DNA from: Streptomyces nigrescens
GTDB lineage: Bacteria > Actinomycetota > Actinomycetes > Streptomycetales > Streptomycetaceae
DNA length: 64,000 nucleotides
Assembly (NCBI GenBank): GCA_024349765.1
Contig: AP026074.1
Span: forward strand, 930,001-994,000
Direction of reading: 5' to 3'
A program made the position numbers and the translations under genes. Positions 42,272-50,952 of the stretch are shown piece by piece (within the stretch, counting starts at the first letter, position 1; each line of letters opens with the position of its first letter). Under the pieces are notes generated by a model. That model saw only the letters and a program-made list of their open reading frames with translations, made no database searches and was not told the DNA's origin.

Positions 42272-44256
42272 GCAACGAACCAGCCGCCCTTGGCGGGCGG
42301 GGTGTTGGGGTGGGGGCGCGAGTCGAGTTCGAGGGCCGCACCTGGCAGGTGAGCGGCCTGGCCGACGGGCGGGTGTATGTGGCCGCCGACGACGGGGCCA
42401 CGGGGTGTGTGCTGGCCGCCCGTCTGGTGACCGCCCCCGGTTTCAAGGTCGTCGGGCAGGCTGACCCTCCGATTCCGTCGGCCGAGGCGTGGGCGGCGCT
42501 GCCGCTGGCTGCACGCGAGCGGGCTCTGGCCTGGCAGCGGCACATCCGCGAGATCGAGACCGGGCTGCCCGGCGGCCCTGGCAGTCGTGGGGTTCCCAGA
42601 GACGACTACGACCCGCAGCGGTTCACGCTCGCCGAGCGCGAGCACGCCAAAGCGCGGGAGCTCGCCGCGCTGGGCTGGACGAAGGTCAGCAGAGCAACCG
42701 TACAGCGGCGGCGTATCGCCTACCACAAGCAGGGGTTGATGGGGCTGGTCGACCAGCGGACCGTGCGCCCCAGATCCGGGACCGGACGCGCTGACGGCCG
42801 GGTGGTGGCCGCGGTGCTGGAGGCGCTGCGCTTGCGTCGCGGCCGCAAGGCGGCCACGGTGAAGCAGATCATCGATCTGGCGGAGCGGATCGTGGCGGAC
42901 CGGCACGGTCCTGGGCGGGTGAAGCTGCCCGCGAAGGCGTCGATGTACCGGCTGGTGAAGGCGTTGTCTGATCCGGCCGAGCCGCCGGGCAGTGCGGCGC
43001 GCACCGCCACCCGCCCAGGCCCAGCGGGTGGCCCGCCTGCCGCGCTGCGGCCCTCGGAGCGGGTGCAGGTGGCCACCGCCCGCCTGTCGGTCGGCGCGGT
43101 GGGCGAGGACGGGACCACGGTGGAGGTGGCGGTGACGGCCGCGCTGGATCAGGCGAGCGGCTGCGTGCTGGCCGCCGTGCTGCACCCGCTACAGGGCGGG
43201 CCGGTTCAGTTGTCGGTGCTGCTGGCCGAGATGGCCGTGCCCCGGCCGCTGCGCCCGGGCTGGCCCGCCCTGCTGGAGCAGGCCCACGCGGGCGGGCCGG
43301 CGCGGCGGCTGATGTCCTTGCCCGACCGGATCGAGGCCACCGCGGCGCGTCCGACGGCCGTGCCCGAGACGCTCGTCCTCGACCACGGGACGGCCGGCGT
43401 CACCTCGGCGGTCCTGACCGTGTGCGAGAGCCTTGGCATCAGCCTGGAGCCGGCCCCGCCCCGGACGGCGGGTGCCCGCTGCGGTGCCCTGCGCACGCTT
43501 GAGGTGCTCGCCGGCCTGTTCTCCCGGCACGCGGTGGCGGCCCGGCCGCCCGCCGCTGCGGGCGAGAACCGGGCGGACGAGGCGGACGGGGCGTACTGGA
43601 GCATGCCTCAGCTGCAGGACCTGCTGGACGAATGGATCACCGGCGTCTGGCACCAGCGCGCCCAGGAGCAGCTGCGGCATCCGCTGCTGCCCCGGGCGGG
43701 GCTGGCACCGCAGGAGATGTGGCAGGTGCTGTTGGGCGCGGCCGGGAGGGTGCCGCTGCCGCTGGCCGGGCAGCACTATGGCGAACTGCTGCCGGCCCGC
43801 CGGTGCGCGGTGACCGAGTCCGGCATCCGGCTGGGCGGGCGCCGCTACGACGATGCGTGCCTGGACGAACACCGCGGCCGCGGGGACCGGTTCGAGGTCC
43901 ACCACCATCCTCATGACTCGCGGCAGGTCTTCGTCCGGCTGCCCGACGGCCAGCTCCACGTGGTGCCCTGGGCGCAGGGCGAGCACGGCTTGCGGCCCTT
44001 CGACGAGCTGCTGCGGCGCCGCACAGGCGCCGTCCTCGCGCACCGCGCCGCCGGTGCCCGTGCCGGTGCCGACGGTGGTGTGCAGGCGGGCAGCGTCAGA
44101 GCAGGCCCCTCCCCCGCCGCGGCGCAGCCCCGGGAAGCGGCTGCCCGGGGCGGGACCGGCGGCGCGGTGCCCGGCACCGCCAGCGGCGGCACGGCGGCCG
44201 TGGAACCGGGCGGGTTGTCGGTGTATGACGCCGAGGCGGAGGCCGGACAGTGGTGA
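42268..44256 (+). CDS. TnsB-like transposase paralogue with ablated DDE site
   Basis: 662 residues from TTG 42268 (TTGA overlap). Aligns along its length with the TnsB encoded next door, sharing RALAWQRHIREIETGLP and the DNA-binding domains. The catalytic triad is lost: the first Asp is Ala269 (VQVATARL against VQVDTTRLD), the second is kept as Asp372 (VLDHGT), and the Glu is Leu408 (GALRTLEV against GAVERTFG). The C-terminus retains LSVYDAEAEAGQW, matching LTLYDADQEAELW of the active copy, the position of the tail that contacts TnsC in Tn7-like systems. A likely structural partner of the active TnsB. The gene is intact and in operon, so loss of catalysis looks selected rather than decay. Confidence 0.85.
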   Translation: MSNEPAALGGRGVGVGARVEFEGRTWQVSGLADGRVYVAADDGATGCVLAARLVTAPGFKVVGQADPPIPSAEAWAALPLAARERALAWQRHIREIETGLPGGPGSRGVPRDDYDPQRFTLAEREHAKARELAALGWTKVSRATVQRRRIAYHKQGLMGLVDQRTVRPRSGTGRADGRVVAAVLEALRLRRGRKAATVKQIIDLAERIVADRHGPGRVKLPAKASMYRLVKALSDPAEPPGSAARTATRPGPAGGPPAALRPSERVQVATARLSVGAVGEDGTTVEVAVTAALDQASGCVLAAVLHPLQGGPVQLSVLLAEMAVPRPLRPGWPALLEQAHAGGPARRLMSLPDRIEATAARPTAVPETLVLDHGTAGVTSAVLTVCESLGISLEPAPPRTAGARCGALRTLEVLAGLFSRHAVAARPPAAAGENRADEADGAYWSMPQLQDLLDEWITGVWHQRAQEQLRHPLLPRAGLAPQEMWQVLLGAAGRVPLPLAGQHYGELLPARRCAVTESGIRLGGRRYDDACLDEHRGRGDRFEVHHHPHDSRQVFVRLPDGQLHVVPWAQGEHGLRPFDELLRRRTGAVLAHRAAGARAGADGGVQAGSVRAGPSPAAAQPREAAARGGTGGAVPGTASGGTAAVEPGGLSVYDAEAEAGQW

Positions 44257-46391
44257 GCGCTCCCGGCCGCCCGGTCCGCGCCGTGGCCGCCGCCCGGCGC
44301 CGGCAGGTCAAACTCGGGGCGTATGTGACGTTCGAGGGCCGCCCCTGGCAGGTGGCCGCCGTGGCCGGGGCCTCGGTACGCCTCGTCGACGAGGACGGGC
44401 AGACCGCCTCGGTTCTGACCTCGCTGCTGTTCGCCGATCCCACCTTCGCGGTGGTGGACTGCCCGGTCCCCGCCGCGGCGCCGTGGGGCCTTTTGGAGGC
44501 GGTGCCCGAACGGGAGCGGGAGAGGGCGATGGCCTGGCAGCGGCACATCCGCGAGATCGAGACCGGGCTGCCCGACGGGCCCGGCGGCACCGGCTGCCCC
44601 CGGCCCGAGTACGACCCGCAGCGCACCTCGATGGCCGAGCGGGAGCAGGCCAAGGCCGACGAACTCGCGGCTCTGGGCTGGCCGCGGGCCAGCCGGGCCA
44701 CCGTGCGCCGCATGCGCGCCCGCTACCACACGGGCGGCGTCATGGGCCTGGTCCGGCAGCGCAAGCCGTCGAGCGCGACCGGGCGTGCGGATGAGCGGGT
44801 GGTGGCCGCGGTGCTGGAGGCGCTGCGCCGCCAGCGCGGCCGCTCCACGGGCACGCTGAAGGGGCTGCGGGAGTTGAGCGGGCAGATCCTGGCCGAGGCC
44901 CACGGGCCGGGCGCGGTGGCGCTGCCGGCGCCGTCGACGTTCAACCGGCTGGTGCGGGTCCTGGCCGACCCGCTGGAACACCCGGGGCGTCCCGCCCGCA
45001 CCGCCACCGCCGTGCCGGTGCGGCCGTTCACGCCGGTGGTGGCGCTGCGGCCGGGCGAGCTGGTGCAGGTCGACACCACCCGGCTGGACATCATGGCCAT
45101 CGGGGAGGACGGAAAGCCGGTGCGCCCGGAGCTCACGATCGCCCTGGACGTGGCAACACGGTCGGTGGTGGCGGCCGTGCTGCGTGAGCAGAGCACCCAG
45201 GCGGTGGACGCGGCCCTGCTGCTGGCGGAGATGGCTGTGCCCCACCCGGTGCGGCCCGGCTGGGGCGAGCATCTGCGCCTGGCCCACGCCGCCGTCCCCT
45301 ACGACCGGCTCCTCGCCCTGGACGCGCGGCTTGAACAGGCGGCGGCGCGGCCGGTGGTGGTGCCGGAGACGATCGTCATCGACCGCGGGCGGGTGTTCCT
45401 CTCCGCCGCTTTCCTGGCCGCCTGTGAATCCCTCGGGGTGAGCGTGCAGCCCGCCCCGCCCCGCTCCCCCACCGCAAAGGGCGCCGTGGAACGGACCTTC
45501 GGCAGCATCAACAGCCTTTTCGCCCAGCACGCCGCCGGCTACACCGGCCCCCACATCCTGGCGCGCGGCGAGGCGGTGGAAGACGAAGCCCGCTTCACCG
45601 TGGCCCAGATGCAGGAACTGCTGGACGAGTGGATCACCGCGTGCTGGCAGCACCGCCCCCACGACGGGCTGCGCCACCCCCTCCTGCCCAAGAAGGCGCT
45701 GTCACCGGGCGAGATGTGGGGTGCGCTGCTGGGCGCGAGCGGCTATGTGCCGCTGCCGCTGACGGGAGCCGACTACACGGAACTGCTGCCGGTGCGCTTC
45801 CACCCGGTCACCGGCCGCGGCATCCGCATCAACTACCGCACCTACGACCACGCCATCCTCAACGAACACCGCGGACGGTCCTGCCCCACCGGCCCCGGCG
45901 GCAAGTGGGAGGTCCACCTCAACCCGCACGACGTCCGCCAGATCTACCTCCGCCTGCCCGACGGACACCTGCACGAGATCCCGTGGATCCACCGCGACCA
46001 CGTCCACGCGCCCATGAGCGAGACCACCTGGCGCCACATCCGCACCACCCTCGAGCAGCGCGCCGAACGCGAGGCCCACGAAGCCGCCCTCGCCGAGGCC
46101 GCCGACCAGATCCTGCGCCAGGCCCGGCCCACCACCCCAGCGCCCGCCGCGCCTGCCACAGCGCCGGGCACGCGCGCCGGGAAGGCGGTCTCCCAGGCAG
46201 CAGGCGGCGAACCGGCAGCACCGCACCGTACTGCGGCCCAGGCCGCAACGGAGGCGGAGGACAGCCTGGATGCGCTGGACGCCCGAGCCGCCCGGGACGA
46301 CGTCGGCGCCGATGAGTCCGGCGCACTCACGCTGCCGGCAAGCGGCGCGCTGACGCTGTACGACGCCGACCAGGAGGCCGAACTGTGGTGA
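44250..46391 (+). CDS. tnsB: TnsB transposase (rve/Mu-type DDE), intact
   Basis: 713 residues. TnsB cuts the 3' strands at transposon ends and joins them to target DNA. Catalytic residues are visible at about D275 (ELVQVDTTRLD), D378 (IVIDRGRVF) and E414 (TAKGAVERTFG), a D-D35E spacing. HTH regions precede the core, and a beta-barrel region follows (TYDHAILNEHRGR). The C-terminal hook LTLYDADQEAELW ends the protein after an Ala-rich linker. GTG GTG starts overlap the upstream stop; 44253 is an equally good start. Confidence 0.93.
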   Translation: MVSAPGRPVRAVAAARRRQVKLGAYVTFEGRPWQVAAVAGASVRLVDEDGQTASVLTSLLFADPTFAVVDCPVPAAAPWGLLEAVPERERERAMAWQRHIREIETGLPDGPGGTGCPRPEYDPQRTSMAEREQAKADELAALGWPRASRATVRRMRARYHTGGVMGLVRQRKPSSATGRADERVVAAVLEALRRQRGRSTGTLKGLRELSGQILAEAHGPGAVALPAPSTFNRLVRVLADPLEHPGRPARTATAVPVRPFTPVVALRPGELVQVDTTRLDIMAIGEDGKPVRPELTIALDVATRSVVAAVLREQSTQAVDAALLLAEMAVPHPVRPGWGEHLRLAHAAVPYDRLLALDARLEQAAARPVVVPETIVIDRGRVFLSAAFLAACESLGVSVQPAPPRSPTAKGAVERTFGSINSLFAQHAAGYTGPHILARGEAVEDEARFTVAQMQELLDEWITACWQHRPHDGLRHPLLPKKALSPGEMWGALLGASGYVPLPLTGADYTELLPVRFHPVTGRGIRINYRTYDHAILNEHRGRSCPTGPGGKWEVHLNPHDVRQIYLRLPDGHLHEIPWIHRDHVHAPMSETTWRHIRTTLEQRAEREAHEAALAEAADQILRQARPTTPAPAAPATAPGTRAGKAVSQAAGGEPAAPHRTAAQAATEAEDSLDALDARAARDDVGADESGALTLPASGALTLYDADQEAELW

Positions 46392-47419
46392 GCCCTGCCC
46401 GCCCTTCGCCCCCGACCGACGGCGAGGCGGCCGCGGGCACGGTGACGACGTTCGACGGCTTCGCCCGGTTCGCCCACGCCGCACCCCCCACGCCGCCGCA
46501 GCCGGGCCAGGCACCCCGTACGCCGGAGGAACGCCTGGCCTACCACTCGCAGTTCGTCACCGTGCGCACCCCGGCCATCGAATCCCTGGCACGCCAGGTC
46601 CGCACCCTGATGATCCTGGGCCGCCACCAGCAGGCCACCGCCCGGCCGTCGCTGATCGTCACCGGACCGGCCACCACCGGCAAGACCACCGCGCTGCTCC
46701 AGGTCGGCCGTACCTGCCACCTCGCCCACACCCGCCGCGCCCACCCGGGCGACACCAGCGTGCCCGTCGCCTACGTGCTGGTACCGCCCGGCGCCACCGC
46801 CAAGACCCTGGCCGCCGAGTTCGCCCGCTACCTCGGCATCCCCGTGGCCGCCCGCATGACCACCGCGCAGATCACGACCGCCGTCTGCCACACCTACACC
46901 ACGGCCGGCGTCGCACTCGTGCTGATCGACGAGATCCACCGGCTCAACCCGCGTACCTCCAGCGGCGCGGAGGCCGCCGACTGGCTCAAGGACCTCACCG
47001 AACGTATCGGCGCCACATTCGTCTACGCCGGCATCGACGTCACCGCCAGCGCCGTTTTCAGCGGAGTACGCGGCGCACAGCTGGCCGGACGCGCCTCTTT
47101 GATCGACTGCGGAGCGCTGCCCGCCCGCGCCGGCCACCGCGAGCCGTTCCGCGAGCTGATCACCGCCCTGGAAGCGGCCCTCGACCTCACCGCGCACCGC
47201 ACCGGCAGCCTGCCCAGGCTGGCGCCGTACCTGCACGAACGAACCGCCGGACGCATCGGCAGCCTCTCACGCCTGATCCGCCAGGCCGCCATCGAAGCCA
47301 TCTGCGAAGGCACCGAGCGCATCACCAAGACCCTGCTGGACACCATCGCACTGGACCACCTCGCCGAAGAGCACTACCGGCCCCGAACCCCCGCCCGCCG
47401 CACCCGCCCCGGCCGGTGA
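46385..47419 (+). CDS. tnsC: TnsC/TniB-type AAA+ ATPase
   Basis: 344 residues. Walker A GPATTGKT (about 94-101) and Walker B VALVLIDEIHRL (about 176-186) identify the AAA+ regulator that links target selection (TniQ) to the transposase in Tn7-like systems. GTG GTG start overlaps the tnsB stop by 4-7 bp and the GTGA at its end overlaps tniQ, so the genes are coupled. Confidence 0.9.
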   Translation: MVSPARPSPPTDGEAAAGTVTTFDGFARFAHAAPPTPPQPGQAPRTPEERLAYHSQFVTVRTPAIESLARQVRTLMILGRHQQATARPSLIVTGPATTGKTTALLQVGRTCHLAHTRRAHPGDTSVPVAYVLVPPGATAKTLAAEFARYLGIPVAARMTTAQITTAVCHTYTTAGVALVLIDEIHRLNPRTSSGAEAADWLKDLTERIGATFVYAGIDVTASAVFSGVRGAQLAGRASLIDCGALPARAGHREPFRELITALEAALDLTAHRTGSLPRLAPYLHERTAGRIGSLSRLIRQAAIEAICEGTERITKTLLDTIALDHLAEEHYRPRTPARRTRPGR

Positions 47420-48339
47420 CCGCCCCCACCCAGGCCCGCCCCATGCCCGCGGTGCGGCCCGGCACGATGTGGCCCAGCCCGCCCGGCGCGCTGCGCGTGC
47501 GACCGCTGCCCCGCGAAACGGCAGCCTCCTACCTCACCCGCCTCGCCGCCGCCTACCACCTCTCCCCCGCCCACCTCCTGGACGGCCTGCACATCACCGC
47601 CACCGGCACCCCCGCCGCCCCGCACGCCACCGAACTCCACCTCAGCAACGAAGCCGCCCGCCGCCTGGCCGCCTTCACCCGCATCCCGCCCGCCCACCTC
47701 AACCGCGCACTGACCCGCCGGCCCCCGCCCGCCACCATCGCCACCGCCCCCACCGCCACCGCCCGCTGGCAGCCCCTCGTCCCCGCCGTGCAGCCCCTGC
47801 CGGCCTGCACCGCCTGCACCCTGCGCCGCCCGCCCCACCACGCCGCCCCCGCGTGGATCCACCCCGCGCCCGACCGGCCCCGGGCCATGATCTGCACCCG
47901 TCACCATCAAGCCTCCAGCGACCCCCGACAGCGCATCCCCCTCGACATCCGGACCCTGCCCGAACTCACCCACGCCCGCCTCACCGCCCGCCGGCCGCCC
48001 ACCACGGCTTCCCTGAGCTGGGCCACCACGATCACCACCCGCTGGTACGACCACCACCAGCACCTCCACACCCGCTGGCACACCCGCCTGCACCAGCTCA
48101 CCACCGCCAACCCCCACCTCACCCACAGCCCGGCCTCCCCCGCCCTGACCTGCCGGACCCTGATCACCTACCCCGAAACCCTCACCCTCGCCACAACCCT
48201 CGACCGCCTCCCCCGCCACACCCCCCTGACCCGCACCCAGCAGACCGCCTTCCTCCACCACCTCGCCCGCCGCCTCCACCTGACCCGCCTCGCACCCGCC
48301 GACCACGACCTGCTCTGGCAACGCCTCACCACCCGCTGA
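47416..48339 (+). CDS. tniQ: TniQ target-selection protein
   Basis: 307 residues. TniQ-type N-terminus (LRVRPLPRETAASYLTRLAA then YHLSPAHLL) and a zinc-finger region (LPACTACTLRRPP ... MICTRHHQ). TniQ/TnsD proteins bind the target site and recruit TnsC. It is the last gene of the operon and lies about 70 bp from the repeated boxes of the transposon end. Confidence 0.82.
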   Translation: MTAPTQARPMPAVRPGTMWPSPPGALRVRPLPRETAASYLTRLAAAYHLSPAHLLDGLHITATGTPAAPHATELHLSNEAARRLAAFTRIPPAHLNRALTRRPPPATIATAPTATARWQPLVPAVQPLPACTACTLRRPPHHAAPAWIHPAPDRPRAMICTRHHQASSDPRQRIPLDIRTLPELTHARLTARRPPTTASLSWATTITTRWYDHHQHLHTRWHTRLHQLTTANPHLTHSPASPALTCRTLITYPETLTLATTLDRLPRHTPLTRTQQTAFLHHLARRLHLTRLAPADHDLLWQRLTTR

Positions 48340-48410
48340 ACCAACCCACACCCCACACCGCCCCAGCCCTCACACAGCCGGCCAGCACCGGTACCTATAG
48401 ACGCGCCAAC

Positions 48411-48497
48411 CACACTGAGCAAAAACCACCACCCCGCTCAGCACACTGCGCAACACCAAACACCCAGCTCAACCCACGTATCCCCCGACACCGGACA
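48411..48497. mobile_element. Putative transposon end with three TnsB-type boxes
   Basis: Three related 12-mers in one orientation: CACACTGAGCAA (48411-48422), CACACTGCGCAA (48442-48453) and CACCCAGCTCAA (48461-48472), 31 and 19 bp apart. Beyond them, ACA occurs at 48488-48490 and 48495-48497, i.e. TGT on the minus strand reading inward, the usual tip of Tn7-like ends. Gene density and style change right after. Exact terminus and target duplication cannot be fixed from this copy. Confidence 0.6.
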
Positions 48498-48532
48498 CCC
48501 GGTTTCGCGTAAGCCCCACCGACTGATCAGAA

Positions 48533-48718
48533 CTACCACCCAGTACGACTGAACAACAGCAGGCCACAATCAAGATCAATAAGCACACCATCAGCTACGC
48601 CATAGGTGTGGCACCGGGTCGTCGGGCTGTCGGCCTGAGCCGGAGTAGCCAGCGTCATCCCGCCGAGAAGGACCGAGGCGCCGACGGCAGAAGCGACGAG
48701 TGCGTTGCGTGCGATCAT
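48533..48718 (-). CDS. Small secreted protein, 61 residues
   Basis: ATG 48718 with GGAGAG upstream. Residues 1-29 form a classical signal peptide ending ATPAQA-D; the mature part of about 32 residues has two Cys (TRCHTYG, LDCGLLL). No family recognised. First gene outside the putative element; lower GC than neighbours. Confidence 0.65.
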   Translation of the reverse strand: MIARNALVASAVGASVLLGGMTLATPAQADSPTTRCHTYGVADGVLIDLDCGLLLFSRTGW

Positions 48719-49251
48719 GTTGAGTTCTCTCCATGAAAGAGGGCCACGGCGTAGGAGAGGCTCACCTCTTCCAGAGGAGATCTCTGCGAATTAAGCAGCA
48801 TGAACACGCTCGTCGCTGCTGAATTCAGTAACCTGTCACATCAGTTACTACCTGACGCCGATAACTCAGAGTCGAGCACTCGGAGGCAGCGTCCCTCAAC
48901 TTGTCACGCACAGAACAGAGCCTAATTTTCACTGAGTGGAATTCGCGCACCGCGATGAGTTTCGGCTACTGAAAATGGAGAGAGGGAGGTAGCGGCCGCG
49001 CCGCAATTGTCGAAGGCATCCCAGGCTTGCGTCGAGGGAAGTCCGGGCGACAGGTGACGTCTCCCTGCTCGCGCACGCGTCGGTGAAGGCCCGGTGAAGC
49101 CGTACGCGGTCGCGTGCACGCCTGAGGGGGTGGGAGCGTTCTCTCCTCGCGGGACACGTCTGTGGTGGCGGTCGCCAGAGGCCCCGTGCCGCTCACGGCG
49201 CGCAGCTTGTCGACCGCGGCCACGTTCCCACTGCGCAGTAGAGTCGAACGG
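48719..49251. other. Intergenic region with AT-richer stretch and one inverted repeat
   Basis: No gene seen. GTAAC and GTTAC at 48828-48848 form a possible operator upstream of the small secreted protein. TAGAGT at 49239-49244 is a -10-like box 7 bases before the GTG of the next gene. Confidence 0.45.
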
Positions 49252-50952
49252 GTGAACCGTAACGACGATCTTGACGCGCCAGGCACTCCCGATCCGGAAC
49301 TGGCGATGCTAACTGCCGTACAGGCAAAGCGTCTTCGAGCACTGGCTGCCCCGTACGTCGAGGGAGGTCACCACTCCCCCCTGCACAACTTGGCGCACCT
49401 TTGTCGCCGGGTGCCGGAGGACCGTTGGCCCGCGCTCGTGGAGTCCCACTTCGCCAATTTGCGGCAGGCGAGTCGCGGTGGCGAGAGCGCTGCGGAGTTG
49501 CTGGCTGGTGTGTATGCGCGGCTGCTGCCCGTCGATTCCTTTAACGCGGAACTGGCCGGCGCTTTGAGCTACGCGCGTGTGGTGGCCGACGGGCTCGTCT
49601 TCGCCTATGCCCTTGACGGGCCCACCGCCGTGCGGATCCTCACCGACGTCGACGTGAACCGCGCCGGTCTGGAGGAACTGGGGCAGGCGGCATTCGCGAA
49701 CCTGATGGGCGTGCCGGTCGAACACGAGGAGGTTGCCATCGAGGGGCGGGCGCTGCTGCACTCCGTCTACGGCGACTCTCCGTTCGTTGCGAGCAAGGCG
49801 CTGTTCCTGTCCGAACTGGCCCAGCAGGTGACCGGTGAGCCGCTGCCGAAGGCCGGGGCTCTTGTCGTTGTGCCGACCCGGCACCTGCTGGCGTACCACC
49901 CCATCGTCGATGGGTCCGTGGCCGATGCCATCAATGATCTTGCTGCCTACGCCCTCGGTGCTTACGAGGACGGCCCGGGTGCGCTGTCGCCGCGGGTCTA
50001 CTGGTGGCACCAGGGCGGCCTGCAGTCTCTGACCGTGATCGACCACGCCACCCGTACCTTCTCCCTGCAGCCGCCGCCGGAACTGCTCGGCCTGATGAAG
50101 GGCCTGGTGCGCCTCGACCAGGCTGGACGACTCGCCAGCCGTGCCACGGCCAAGGCCCCTGACATCGGCGCGCTCACACACTCCACCGCCGAGTCGATAG
50201 CCCGCCTTGCCCAGGACCCGGCAGGCCTGAGCGGTGCCTTTGCTACGGCTGTCCAACTCTGCCAAGCCCACTGCGCCCCCGACCCCCGGGTGGCCCACAT
50301 CGACACGTGGGATGCGTGGGCGACCGCCACGCAGCTGGGATCGGCACTGTTCACCGGCGCGCGGCCGCAGCAGTGTCGTCTGGGCGAGGACCTCGTGGCA
50401 CAGTTGCCCGCCATCGAGGCCGAACCACCGGCGGACGCTCGCGCGTGGCTGGACGCGTTCTACCTCTCGGTCATCTGCCGCCAGCACGACCGGGCCGACC
50501 GGCTGTGCCGGACACCGCTGGAGGTACTGCGTCAAGACGACTCCGTCGACGAATACGTCCTGCACTGGATCGACACGCTGCAGACCTACTGGTCCAAGCG
50601 CCCCATGGACGATGTCGTGCAGAAGCTGCTCGCCACCATGAAGACCTCCGCACCTGACGTCATTACTCGCGCGCCGAAAGACTTCGTGGACCTGATCGAC
50701 TACCAGCCGGCAGCCCTCTTCCACCGCCTGATCACACGCGAACACGACCTCTTCGCCGAGGCACTGCACCGATCTCTGGAGCACCACGGCAGCTACTGGG
50801 GAGACTCTGCAGCGCCGCGTTCCCAGGTGGCGCTCGGACCGCTGGCAATGGCGAGCCTGGCCTACGACCACGGTTTTCCCATCGATCCGCACCAGCCGCA
50901 CCTGCCCGCGTACCTGCTTAACCGCGAGCGGATCGAGGAGCTTCCCGGCTGA
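49252..50952 (+). CDS. Imm49-family immunity-like protein with extra N-terminal domain
   Basis: 566 residues from GTG 49252. TAGAGT ends 7 bases before the start and no ribosome-binding site is visible, so the mRNA may be leaderless. The C-terminal 210 residues (WDAWATATQLGSALFTGARP onward to DHGFPIDPHQPHLP) match the Imm49 family, predicted immunity proteins of polymorphic toxin systems. The N-terminal 350 residues (with TRHLLAYHPIVDGSVADAI and RVYWWHQGGLQSL) are a separate unrecognised domain. No toxin gene is adjacent, so it may be an orphan immunity gene. Confidence 0.7.
   Translation: MNRNDDLDAPGTPDPELAMLTAVQAKRLRALAAPYVEGGHHSPLHNLAHLCRRVPEDRWPALVESHFANLRQASRGGESAAELLAGVYARLLPVDSFNAELAGALSYARVVADGLVFAYALDGPTAVRILTDVDVNRAGLEELGQAAFANLMGVPVEHEEVAIEGRALLHSVYGDSPFVASKALFLSELAQQVTGEPLPKAGALVVVPTRHLLAYHPIVDGSVADAINDLAAYALGAYEDGPGALSPRVYWWHQGGLQSLTVIDHATRTFSLQPPPELLGLMKGLVRLDQAGRLASRATAKAPDIGALTHSTAESIARLAQDPAGLSGAFATAVQLCQAHCAPDPRVAHIDTWDAWATATQLGSALFTGARPQQCRLGEDLVAQLPAIEAEPPADARAWLDAFYLSVICRQHDRADRLCRTPLEVLRQDDSVDEYVLHWIDTLQTYWSKRPMDDVVQKLLATMKTSAPDVITRAPKDFVDLIDYQPAALFHRLITREHDLFAEALHRSLEHHGSYWGDSAAPRSQVALGPLAMASLAYDHGFPIDPHQPHLPAYLLNRERIEELPG

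Larger units (their letters stand above)
21695..43396. repeat. Right arm of giant inverted repeat (reference copy)
   Basis: Reverse complement of 1-21388. Most genes are intact in this arm and the telomere-proximal part is complete. The arm is continuous with the rest of the tns operon (43397-48339), which has no partner only because the window starts at base 1. Confidence 0.97.
21380..48497. mobile_element. Putative telomeric Tn7-like element (right-arm copy)
   Basis: One boundary is the telomere tip, the other the TnsB-type boxes at 48411-48497. It carries its own telomere maintenance genes (tap, tpg, helicase) and a complete TnsABC/TniQ-type operon plus extra cargo. Only one conventional transposon end is seen. 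I have a memory of reports of telomere-borne Tn7-like transposons in Streptomyces but cannot check whether this is the same family. Composite boundary is inference. Confidence 0.55.

Noticed and set aside
43911..45677. 588-codon minus-strand frame across the two tnsB genes
   Set aside because: Complement of well-supported TnsB sequence with DDE and hook motifs.
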